Source of the DNA: JAERML01 sp035687895 | GTDB lineage: Bacteria; Bacteroidota; Ignavibacteria; UBA10030; UBA6906 | Length of the DNA: 6,802 nt | NCBI GenBank assembly: GCA_035687895.1 | Contig: DASRUE010000177.1 | Span: 1 to 6,802, forward strand | Direction of reading: 5' to 3' | In this document: in pieces, positions 1 through 4,944 of the stretch | Position numbering within the stretch: position 1 is the stretch's first letter | How the letters are laid out: each line of letters opens with the position of its first letter | Notes under the pieces: model-generated | Told to the model about the DNA's origin: nothing | The model's input: the letters and a program-made list of their open reading frames with translations, nothing else | Databases searched by the model: none | Position numbers and translations under genes: made by a program

Positions 1-786
1 GCGTACGACACTGCCCTTGGCTGGCGTTATCCGAACCCGAAAATGAAGGAGATGTTCCCGCTGGAGAGCATGGGAGAGACTGCGGAGAACGTGGCAGAGA
101 AATATAGGATCGCGCGGCAAGAGCAGGATGCGTTTGCGCTGGCGAGTCACCAAAAGGCAGTGGCAGCACAGAAGGCGGGGAAATTTGCAGACGAGATCGT
201 ACCGGTGATGATCGCTGGAAAAAAGGGTCACGTAACAACGATCAACAGCGACGAGGGCCCCCGGGCCGACACATCGTTGGAGAAGCTTGCTGCCCTACAG
301 CCAGCGTTTCGCAAGGGTGGCACGGTCACACCTGGCAACTCCTCGTCTCTAAACGACGGCGCAGCCGCGGTGTTAGTAATGAGCGAGCAAACGGCAAAGG
401 GACTTGGTCTGAAGCCGATGGCCCGTGTTGTGGCAACAGGCATCGCCGGCGTGGACCCTCGCTACATGGGAATCGGGCCTGTGCCTGCTTCACAGAAGGC
501 GTTGCTGAAAGCGGGACTCACAATGAAGGACATTGCCCTCGTCGAGCTGAACGAAGCCTTCGCCGCACAATCGATTGCCGTGGTACGCGACCTGCAGATC
601 CCGATGGAGAAGCTCAACCCCAACGGCGGCGCCATTGCCCTTGGTCATCCCCTTGGCTGCAGTGGCGCGCGGATCATGACGACACTTCTTCATGAAATGC
701 ACCGCCGCACCGTTCGCTACGGACTGGCAACGATGTGCATTGGCGTGGGACAGGGCGTGGCGGTGGTGGTGGAGAGCACAAGCTGA
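1..786 (+). CDS. Thiolase (acetyl-CoA acyltransferase), 5' partial
   Basis: C-terminal 261 codons of a thiolase; about 130 N-terminal residues, including the acyl-accepting cysteine, lie before the window. The frame is open from base 1, with no start inside. Thiolases are usually cytoplasmic and cleave 3-ketoacyl-CoA to acetyl-CoA plus a shortened acyl-CoA, or run the reverse condensation. Seen here, in window codon numbers: the GNSSSLNDGAA loop (about 112-122), NEAFA at 184-188, the signature NGGAIALGHPLGCSG with catalytic His216 (bases 646-648), and the C-terminal CIGVGQG loop with the second catalytic Cys246 (bases 736-738). All these residues are intact, so the gene looks functional. The opening DTALGW and later ETAENVAEKY resemble beta-ketoadipyl-CoA thiolases (PcaF/PaaJ type), but an acetoacetyl-CoA or fatty-acid thiolase cannot be excluded. 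It ends in TGA just before a polypyrimidine hairpin. Confidence 0.95.
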   Translation, partial: AYDTALGWRYPNPKMKEMFPLESMGETAENVAEKYRIARQEQDAFALASHQKAVAAQKAGKFADEIVPVMIAGKKGHVTTINSDEGPRADTSLEKLAALQPAFRKGGTVTPGNSSSLNDGAAAVLVMSEQTAKGLGLKPMARVVATGIAGVDPRYMGIGPVPASQKALLKAGLTMKDIALVELNEAFAAQSIAVVRDLQIPMEKLNPNGGAIALGHPLGCSGARIMTTLLHEMHRRTVRYGLATMCIGVGQGVAVVVESTS

Positions 787-797
787 CCCCACCCCTC

Positions 798-818
798 CCT
801 TCCCTTACGAAGGGGAGG
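798..818. repeat. Polypyrimidine/polypurine hairpin, upstream partner of the DUF559 gene
   Basis: A 9-bp stem (CCTTCCCTT with AAGGGGAGG, one G-T pair) closes a 3-base ACG loop. It starts 11 bases after the thiolase stop. The composition matches the hairpin at 1242-1262 on the other side of the DUF559 gene. It could act as a transcript end for the thiolase, but no T-run follows, so a dispersed repeat is the better reading. Confidence 0.6.
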
Positions 819-856
819 TCTTGTTGGAATCGGCCAATGAACCAGAGGCAGGCACC

Positions 857-1255
857 ATGACATTGTTTTTCAACAGAACCTCAGAGAAATCGAAACGGAG
901 GTTTCTGCGGAACAACATGACGAGAGCGGAGGAAATCCTGTGGGCTCGACTGAAGAGCCGGCAAGTTCTCGGCTACAAGTTCCGCCGGCAATACAGTGTT
1001 GGTGCGTTCGTCCTTGATTTCTATTCACCTCAACTCAAGCTGGCCATTGAGGTGGACGGCGAAAGTCACAACTCAGAAGCGGCACGTGAGTACGATGCCG
1101 AACGAGCGAAGTACCTGGGGCGGTTCGACATCCGCGTTATCAGGTTCAGCAATGACGACGTCTACGCATTTCCTGACGCAGTACTAGAGAGGATCACCCG
1201 GACGATTCAAGGGCGCGAGAGCCCGGCACCAGCCACACTCTCCCCTCCTTCTTAA
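857..1255 (+). CDS. DUF559 / VSR-like endonuclease domain protein
   Basis: A 132-residue protein of the DUF559 family, related in fold to very-short-patch-repair (Vsr) endonucleases and the PD-(D/E)XK superfamily. The family start is recognisable as a basic stretch then NNMTRAEEILWARLKSR (about 19-35). The core follows: VGAFVLDFY with Asp54, AIEVDGESH with Glu65, Asp67 and His71, then a helix and strand ending VIRFSNDDVYAFPDAVLERI (94-113). The frame is open upstream to ATG 692, but that extension overlaps the thiolase by 95 bases and encodes no known domain. ATG 857 has AGAGG at 844-848 and begins where family members begin. The last residues (TLSPPS) and the stop codon are encoded by a hairpin repeat, so the C-terminus appears shaped by that repeat. 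The biological role is unknown; nuclease activity is inferred from the fold only. Confidence 0.88.
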   Translation: MTLFFNRTSEKSKRRFLRNNMTRAEEILWARLKSRQVLGYKFRRQYSVGAFVLDFYSPQLKLAIEVDGESHNSEAAREYDAERAKYLGRFDIRVIRFSNDDVYAFPDAVLERITRTIQGRESPAPATLSPPS

Positions 1256-1274
1256 GGAGGGGGCGGGGAGAGGT
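1238..1274. repeat. Polypyrimidine/polypurine hairpin overlapping the DUF559 stop codon
   Basis: A perfect 9-bp stem at 1242-1250 and 1254-1262 (CCCCTCCTT with AAGGAGGGG) has a 3-base loop. A competing stem pairs CTCTCCCC (1238-1245) with GGGGAGAG (1265-1272). The TAA stop (1253-1255) straddles the loop and the descending arm. It resembles the hairpin at 798-818 in composition, so the DUF559 gene is bracketed by similar elements. It could end transcription, although no T-run follows. Confidence 0.65.
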
Positions 1275-1307
1275 CGAACTGTTCTACACAAACATGAGAG
1301 GAACCCC

Positions 1308-1562
1308 ATGGAGCGCTACCTGATTGTTTCGCCGCACACCGACGAAGACTGCATGCGTGTGCTTCAACAAATTGAGGCGACGGGATACATTACCCGGTTC
1401 GACTGGGGATGCAAGGATGGCGACCACACGGGCTGGGTGATTGTTGAGGCAACCAGCAAAGCTGAAGCGTTGATGGTGGTGCCGACAGCGCAACGTGCGA
1501 AAGCTCACGTGGTGAAGCTGACCAAGTTCCGTCCTGAGGATGTGAGAGAGCATAAGGCCTGA
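1308..1562 (+). CDS. Small conserved-looking protein, possible ferredoxin-fold (dimeric alpha-beta barrel-like) domain
   Basis: 84 residues, cytoplasmic, with no signal or membrane segment. The strong GAGAGGA ribosome site at 1296-1302 sits 5 bases before the ATG, so the start is secure. The order looks like strand (RYLIVSPH), helix (DEDCMRVLQQIEATG), strand (RFDWGCKDGDHTGWVIVEA), helix (SKAEALMVVP), strand (AHVVKLTKF). That pattern is common in small muconolactone-isomerase-like and DUF3303-like ferredoxin-fold proteins, which often form dimers. No catalytic motif is recognisable; Cys15 and Cys35 are the only cysteines. I do not know its function. It lies 52 bases after the DUF559 gene and is followed by two hairpins, so it may be a single-gene transcript. 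Confidence 0.8.
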   Translation: MERYLIVSPHTDEDCMRVLQQIEATGYITRFDWGCKDGDHTGWVIVEATSKAEALMVVPTAQRAKAHVVKLTKFRPEDVREHKA

Positions 1563-1580
1563 GGGTGGTGACAGCCAGAA

Positions 1581-1627
1581 GTGGGATAAACCCACAACGT
1601 AGCGATTAGCCACCGGCTATACGCTAC
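1581..1627. terminator. Two tandem hairpins after the 84-residue gene
   Basis: First hairpin: GTGGG (1581-1585) pairs with CCCAC (1591-1595) around an ATAAA loop. Second: GTAGCG (1599-1604) pairs with CGCTAC (1622-1627), then a 2x2 mismatch, then TAGCC (1607-1611) pairs with GGCTA (1615-1619) around an ACC loop. They lie between two + strand genes, 19 bases after the first one's stop. A termination or mRNA-end role fits the position, but no run of T follows, so the call is tentative. Confidence 0.4.
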
Positions 1628-1673
1628 AAACATGCGTCATTTGCGGCGCACCAAGGATTCACAACCTAGCACC

Positions 1674-1683
1674 AAGGGAGGTG
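1674..1683 (+). promoter_or_regulatory. Ribosome binding site deciding the lipoprotein start
   Basis: AAGGGAGGTG is a near-perfect anti-16S match five bases before ATG 1689. It shows that the true start is 1689 rather than the upstream in-frame ATG at 1632, which has no such site and would put polar residues before the signal peptide. Confidence 0.85.
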
Positions 1684-1688
1684 TACTC

Positions 1689-2207
1689 ATGACCATTTCC
1701 CGTTTACCTGCCAGTATTGCGGTTTCCGGTTTGGTTCTCTCAGCGTCACTCTTGTTCGCCAGCTGTGGACAGCCGGGCCCATCAGAACGCCTCAAACCCC
1801 TTGTGGATACATACGTTCGTGCGTGGAATACTGGAGACTTCAATGGCCTCGAGGAAGCTGTGAGCAGTCAATTCGAACTCCGTATGACACCTCGATTCGA
1901 CGCCGTGCACAGTCTGGACTCGTTGAAGAACAGCATTACTTATTGGCGCACAGCATACCCAGATTTTCATATCACTCTCGATGAAGTCATCTATGCTCCA
2001 AACGCAGTCACGGTCCGCTGGACGATTCGAGCGACGAACACTGGTTCAGGATCACACCCTCCAACAGGCAAAGCTGTGGTTGTTCCGGGCATGAGTATCA
2101 TCCATGTTTCAGCAGGCAAGATCGTGGACGAGTGGATAGCGAGCAATGATCTGTATTGGGCCGAACAGCTGGGCTTCAATCTTGTGCCAACGAGTCCCAG
2201 CAAGTAG
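1689..2207 (+). CDS. SnoaL-like / ester-cyclase-like lipoprotein
   Basis: 172 residues. Residues 1-25 form a signal peptide: an N-terminal Arg5, a hydrophobic core of about 8-24, then LLFASC with Cys26 as the predicted lipidated residue. The -3 position is Phe rather than the usual Leu, so lipidation is likely but not certain. The mature part matches the SnoaL-like cone-shaped alpha+beta fold (NTF2-like superfamily): VDTYVRAWNTGDFNGL (39-54), YPDFHITLDEVIYAPNAVTVRWTIRATNTG (90-119), then PPTGKAVVVPGMSIIHVSAGKIVDEWIASND (124-154). This arrangement is typical of ester cyclase/SnoaL relatives, which form a ligand pocket. Enzymatic activity cannot be deduced, and many exported members have no known substrate. 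Composition is intermediate (about 43-53% GC in sampled rows). The gene is followed 42 bases later by an attC-like site, so it could itself be cassette cargo, though no upstream site was found. Confidence 0.85.
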   Translation: MTISRLPASIAVSGLVLSASLLFASCGQPGPSERLKPLVDTYVRAWNTGDFNGLEEAVSSQFELRMTPRFDAVHSLDSLKNSITYWRTAYPDFHITLDEVIYAPNAVTVRWTIRATNTGSGSHPPTGKAVVVPGMSIIHVSAGKIVDEWIASNDLYWAEQLGFNLVPTSPSK

Positions 2208-2249
2208 ATTCATCGTATCTTGGTAAACCCGGGAGCGCCGCAAACGAAC

Positions 2250-2405
2250 GCATAACAACCGCAACCACGCCGCTCATTCATTTATGTAGGCTTGGTTGAT
2301 TCGGAGTTTGGCAAGATGCATTGAATTCGCTCAACGCCGCACTCGTTCTCACCAACCCAAAAAAGCATAGAGTGCGGCGTTGCGTGGTTGCGGTGAACGT
2401 TATGT
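2250..2405 (+). repeat. attC-like site 1 (integron recombination site), with an interrupted left arm
   Basis: GCATAAC (2250-2256) resembles an R'' box and GTTATGT (2399-2405) an R' box; six bases of them pair. After short unpaired spacers (AA and TGAAC), CCGCAACCACGC (2259-2270) pairs perfectly with GCGTGGTTGCGG (2382-2393), as L''/L' arms would. Immediately inside on the right, 2370-2382 pairs perfectly over 13 bp with 2332-2344. The right arm is therefore one continuous 24-base strand, while its left partner is split by about 60 bases. CGCTCA occurs at both edges of that insertion (2271-2276, 2328-2333). The length of 156 bp is above the usual attC range; without the insertion it would be about 99 bp. 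The R boxes deviate slightly from RYYYAAC/GTTRRRY. Confidence 0.6.
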
Positions 2406-2454
2406 ACCATGCAGCCAAGTCAATCATTTTTAGGTCATATCAATTCGGTTCTCA

Positions 2455-3324
2455 ATGTTAACTAGGCTAAGGAAATTCACACGAAAATATTGGCAGTTCT
2501 TGGTAGGCACAGGCATCGCACTCCTTGCGATATACTTATCATATATTTTCTTCGTGGAATCCATCAGGTCGCGTGAACCAATATTTCTCATCGATCCAAA
2601 TCGAGCCGAAATATTGAGTTCCGAACGTGTCAGCCGGGCACCAATAAGAGTTCTTAAGCCAGATGGCTCGGAGATCCACTCGAATCTATATGTGCTTCGC
2701 TTCTACTTCTGGAATCGAGGAAACGAGTCGATCAGAAGATCAAACATTCTTGAGCAATTGCGGGTTATTTCGACAGATTCCACGATAGAAATCATAGAGG
2801 CTAGAGTGCTCGCAATATCAAGAAGTCTAACAAAGCTTCAGATTATTCCAGATGGCTCATCACCCACCAAATCCTTTGTTTTGGATTTTGACATACTCGA
2901 CACGGACGATGGAGCGACGTGCCAGATTATTTATCAAGGCACCGCTCAATCTGACTTCACTCTATCGGGCGCTATTGAAGGCGTCCAATCAGTCCAATCC
3001 CGCCTTGGTACACCTTTAGGTTCACTTGTCATGGAGATATTCAAACTTGTATTCACTATGATCGCGGTAATTGTTGGCATCGTTCTTTTTTTTGCGCTGT
3101 TGTTCTGGGTTTCTGATTTTCTGGAGAAGCAGTTTTTAGCATTGTTGTCAAATCTGTTCGGGAAGTACGGACTCAAGATTGGCAAAGCGATTGTATCACT
3201 CATCGGGGTTGCATTCTTATTGCTCTTTGCTTATGCCCTTTTCTCTCCTCTAATCAAGCCGAGATTAGAGGAGAGAGTCACCGAAATTCATTCAGTCCCC
3301 GAGGGTATTGTTCCTAAACGGTAA
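2455..3324 (+). CDS. Cassette-borne three-pass membrane protein of unknown function
   Basis: 289 residues. A basic N-terminus (RLRKFTRKY) precedes transmembrane segment 1 at about 14-35. A soluble domain of about 160 residues follows (36-193), then transmembrane segments at about 195-220 and 244-265 and a short basic/acidic tail. The soluble domain looks beta-rich, with strands such as LYVLRFYFWNRGNESI (78-93) and FVLDFDILDTDDGATCQIIY (141-160). The F-WNRGNESI pattern recalls exposed beta-sandwich domains in poorly known membrane proteins, but I do not recognise a named family. The positive-inside rule puts the domain outside the cytoplasm, a weak inference. The start has no Shine-Dalgarno site; it is chosen because the N-terminus then reads as a proper signal anchor. 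The low GC and flanking attC-like sites point to horizontal acquisition. Phage defence or stress roles are known for some cassette cargo but are not shown here. Confidence 0.8.
   Translation: MLTRLRKFTRKYWQFLVGTGIALLAIYLSYIFFVESIRSREPIFLIDPNRAEILSSERVSRAPIRVLKPDGSEIHSNLYVLRFYFWNRGNESIRRSNILEQLRVISTDSTIEIIEARVLAISRSLTKLQIIPDGSSPTKSFVLDFDILDTDDGATCQIIYQGTAQSDFTLSGAIEGVQSVQSRLGTPLGSLVMEIFKLVFTMIAVIVGIVLFFALLFWVSDFLEKQFLALLSNLFGKYGLKIGKAIVSLIGVAFLLLFAYALFSPLIKPRLEERVTEIHSVPEGIVPKR
3242..3276. repeat. Perfect 14-bp inverted repeat inside the cassette gene
   Basis: TCTCCTCTAATC and its neighbours (3242-3255) pair without mismatch with 3263-3276 (GATTAGAGGAGA) around a 7-base loop. It lies within the codons for residues 263-274 and ends 48 bases before the stop. 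A stem this long is unusual inside coding sequence and could act as an mRNA 3'-end stability or attenuation element. Confidence 0.75.
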
Positions 3325-3368
3325 AATTATGTTTGAAAAGCTCGGTTGGTCGCCAGAGGCTGCACGGC

Positions 3369-3442
3369 ACATAACACGTTCGCACTCATTATGATATATA
3401 AGAGTTGAGTGCGGTGTTGCGTGGTGCCGGTAGACGTTATCC
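3369..3442 (+). repeat. attC-like site 2, with a shortened left arm
   Basis: ACATAAC (3369-3375) and GTTATCC (3436-3442) act as R'' and R' boxes; five bases pair (ATAAC/GTTAT). The central stem CGCACTCA (3381-3388) pairs perfectly with TGAGTGCG (3406-3413) around a 17-base loop. The right arm from GAGTGCGG to GTTAT (3407-3440) matches site 1 (2370-2403) at most positions, about five differences in 34 bases by eye, and both sites point the same way. The left arm has only 5 bases between R'' and the central stem, against 22 on the right, so the L'' segment seems lost. The site may be defective. Confidence 0.5.
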
Positions 3443-3482
3443 GACCATCTTGAAGATTGAGTCTAGCTACCAGAAGATGGTC
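3443..3482. repeat. 9-bp inverted repeat directly after attC-like site 2
   Basis: GACCATCTT (3443-3451) is perfectly complementary to AAGATGGTC (3474-3482), with 22 bases between. It starts at the first base after the R' box. It could be a terminator-like hairpin without a T-run, or part of a former recombination region. Beyond it, 3483-3582 holds only a 5-bp hairpin (3530-3547) and no gene. Confidence 0.45.
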
Positions 3483-3582
3483 TCATGCCATACATCCATT
3501 ACGGACAAATCGGGGACATCTGAATCGCCACGACGGCAATTAGTCGTAACCCATTGTTGAGCTGCTAACCGGGAACATTCAC

Positions 3583-3933
3583 ATGTACGAACCGCGGCAC
3601 CAAAAACCGATACCACGGCGTCACTTTGTGCGTCGCCTGATCATGCATCTTCTCGGTTCTCTGGCATTGATTGTCGTTTCTCTATTCCTTGGAATGCTTG
3701 GCTATCACTACTACGAGGAATTACCCTGGCGTGATGCATTCCTCAATGCTGCCATGTTGCTTGGCGGCATGGGTCCCGTCGAATCTCCACAAACAGATGG
3801 CGGGAAACTATTTGCGGGACTTTATGCCCTCTATGCTGGTTTGGTTTTTCTCATAGCAGCAGGTCTTATCGTTGCACCGGCGTTACACCGGATGTTGCAT
3901 CTCTTTCATTGGGAAGACAGAAAGAACGGTTAG
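3583..3933 (+). CDS. Two-helix membrane protein resembling a K+ channel pore module with a non-canonical filter
   Basis: 116 residues. A basic N-terminus (about 1-18) is followed by transmembrane helix 1 (about 20-43), a re-entrant-like segment LPWRDAFLNAAMLLGGMGPV (47-66), a short loop with TDGGK, and transmembrane helix 2 (about 77-100), ending in a His-rich amphipathic tail (HRMLHLFHWE). The order helix, pore helix, filter, helix and the spacing match two-helix potassium channel subunits of the KcsA type, where the filter is TVGYGD. Here that position reads LLGGMGPV, so potassium selectivity is not supported. The TDGGK after the filter parallels the conserved T-x-x-G-[KR] of channels. The start has CGGGAA at 3570-3575. 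Channel ancestry is an inference; a channel-like structural protein or regulator is equally possible. It is monocistronic or pairs with the next gene. Confidence 0.7.
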   Translation: MYEPRHQKPIPRRHFVRRLIMHLLGSLALIVVSLFLGMLGYHYYEELPWRDAFLNAAMLLGGMGPVESPQTDGGKLFAGLYALYAGLVFLIAAGLIVAPALHRMLHLFHWEDRKNG

Positions 3934-3995
3934 TTCCATTTCCTGTCATGTGAATGTCCGGCGGTACTGTCGTAGCTTCTTCATGCCTATCGCTC

Positions 3996-4415
3996 ATGGC
4001 AACATACTCGTCCACAGTTCAGATTGAGACTCAAGGACACAACGACGTCCACGACCTGACGAACAGAGCGGAAGAGGCCCTCCGGCGTTCAGGCGTGCAG
4101 GAAGGGGTGTTGCTGGTATTCACGCCGGGATCCACCGCCGGTGTAACCACGATAGAGTTCGAGTCCGGGGCAGTTGATGATCTGAAAAAGGCAATCGAAC
4201 GTCTCGTACCCGAAAAGCAGCACTATGCTCACGACGCCAGGTGGGGCGATGGAAATGGCTTCTCTCACGTCCGCGCGGCGCTGCTTGGTCCCTCCCTGTC
4301 CGTTCCGGTCACGCACGGACGCTTGCTCCTTGGAACGTGGCAGCAAATCGTTCTGATCGATTTCGACAATCGACCCAGAAATAGGAATGTTGTTTTTACG
4401 GTTACGGGTGATTGA
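3996..4415 (+). CDS. yjbQ: YjbQ-family protein (UPF0047)
   Basis: 139 residues, the usual length for the YjbQ/UPF0047 family, a small cytoplasmic protein reported to have weak thiamine-phosphate-synthase-like activity whose main role remains unclear. Diagnostic stretches: GVLLVFTPGSTAGVTTIEFE (37-56), the acidic/His segment YAHDARWGDGNGFSHVRAALLGPS (77-100), VPVTHGRLLLGTWQQIVLIDFD (103-124) and the C-terminal NVVFTVTGD. The order and motifs match well. The frame is open back to ATG 3954, adding 14 residues, but family members begin near the sequence now at the N-terminus, so 3996 is preferred; neither start has a clear ribosome site. It begins 62 bases after the channel-like gene and ends 74 bases before the Rrf2 gene, whose promoter fills that gap. 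Confidence 0.9.
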   Translation: MATYSSTVQIETQGHNDVHDLTNRAEEALRRSGVQEGVLLVFTPGSTAGVTTIEFESGAVDDLKKAIERLVPEKQHYAHDARWGDGNGFSHVRAALLGPSLSVPVTHGRLLLGTWQQIVLIDFDNRPRNRNVVFTVTGD

Positions 4416-4438
4416 CAAAAGGCAGGTCATCTTTTCAC

Positions 4439-4467
4439 TTGACAAACTAACGGGAACGTCTTATATT
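4439..4467 (+). promoter_or_regulatory. Sigma70-like promoter of the Rrf2 gene
   Basis: TTGACA (4439-4444) is a perfect -35 and TATATT (4462-4467) a near-consensus -10, spaced by 17 bases. Transcription would start near 4474, leaving a leader of only about 16 bases before ATG 4490, without a Shine-Dalgarno site. If the host is a classical Bacteroidota with a different -35/-10 code, this match would lose weight. Confidence 0.7.
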
Positions 4468-4488
4468 CAGATAAAATAGTCTTAATAT
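4463..4488. promoter_or_regulatory. 26-bp dyad, candidate Rrf2 operator over the -10 and start site
   Basis: The half ATATTCAGATAA (4463-4474) and the reverse complement of the other half, ATATTAAGACTA, agree at 9 of 12 positions around an AA centre. Length and symmetry fit the 25-27 bp sites bound by Rrf2-family dimers. It covers the -10 and the predicted start point, so binding would block RNA polymerase, consistent with autorepression. Binding itself is inferred. Confidence 0.65.
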
Positions 4489-4489
4489 C

Positions 4490-4930
4490 ATGAGCCTGAT
4501 TTTCAGCCGTCAATGTGAGTATGCCCTCCAAGCCGTATTATACTTGGCATTGAAGCCAGTGGATCAGATGACGTCAATTAAAGAACTGACGGACAAGCTC
4601 GACATCCCCTATCACTTCCTTGCAAAGATCCTTCAGGACCTGTCGCGGAAAGGCCTTCTCGCGTCGTTGAAGGGCCCGACAGGTGGTTTTGGCCTTGGGA
4701 TTCCTGCGAAAAACATCACTCTGTTTCACATTGTGGAAGCGATTGACGGTGTGGAATTCACAAAAAGTTGTCTTCTCGGGTTTCCCGAGTGCTCCGGAAG
4801 AAACCCCTGTGCTGTGCATGATAAGTGGGCTGTCCTCAGGGACGGTGTGTATGATATGCTCGTCAGCAAGAACATCGCCGAAATGGCAAAGGATATGAGA
4901 AAGTCCGAGTACAGGACTGTAACCGGCTAA
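4490..4930 (+). CDS. Rrf2-family transcriptional regulator with clustered cysteines
   Basis: 146 residues, the normal length for Rrf2 regulators (IscR, NsrR, RirA, CymR relatives), which bind DNA as dimers in the cytoplasm. The N-terminal winged helix-turn-helix is clear: SRQCEYALQAVLYLA (6-20), TSIKELTDKLDIPYHFLAKILQDLSRKGLL (28-57), with the wing SLKGPTGGFGLG (59-70). The cluster region has Cys94, Cys101 and Cys107 (C-x6-C-x5-C), near the C-x5-C-x5-C of IscR, so an iron-sulfur cluster is likely, though the spacing is not exactly that of IscR or NsrR. The signal (cluster status, iron, NO or redox) cannot be read from sequence. Its promoter is overlapped by a dyad, suggesting self-control. 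A second dyad lies ahead of the next gene, a polyferredoxin, making that the probable target. ATG 4490 is the first start and gives the family N-terminus. Confidence 0.92.
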   Translation: MSLIFSRQCEYALQAVLYLALKPVDQMTSIKELTDKLDIPYHFLAKILQDLSRKGLLASLKGPTGGFGLGIPAKNITLFHIVEAIDGVEFTKSCLLGFPECSGRNPCAVHDKWAVLRDGVYDMLVSKNIAEMAKDMRKSEYRTVTG

Positions 4931-4944
4931 AAAAATTTGGATCT

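Larger units (their letters stand above)
2400..3436 (+). mobile_element. Putative integron gene cassette (about 1.04 kb) without a nearby integrase
   Basis: The limits are set at the G/TT cleavage points of the two attC-like sites, as integron integrases would cut. It holds one gene close to both ends, with the site downstream of the gene and in the same orientation, which is standard cassette layout. The cargo is about 40-43% GC in sampled rows, against about 55-63% in the thiolase and the polyferredoxin. No integrase gene or attI site is visible, so this would be a CALIN-type (integrase-less) remnant or part of a longer array. The call rests on hand-found structure, not on a covariance-model search. 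Confidence 0.5.

Noticed and set aside
692..856. N-terminal extension of the DUF559 ORF back to ATG 692
   Set aside because: It overlaps the thiolase C-terminus in another frame and crosses the hairpin repeat; family members start near the sequence at 857, which also has a ribosome site.
1632..1688. Upstream start for the lipoprotein
   Set aside because: It would place 19 polar residues before the signal peptide, and a near-perfect ribosome site sits before ATG 1689.
2980..3000. Short tandem repeat GTCCAATCA/GTCCAATCC
   Set aside because: Only two 9-base units encoding VQSVQS; too short to mean more than local duplication.
3954..3995. Longer YjbQ start
   Set aside because: No ribosome site, and the extra 14 residues are absent from the family as I know it; 3996 gives the usual length. 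Not fully excluded.
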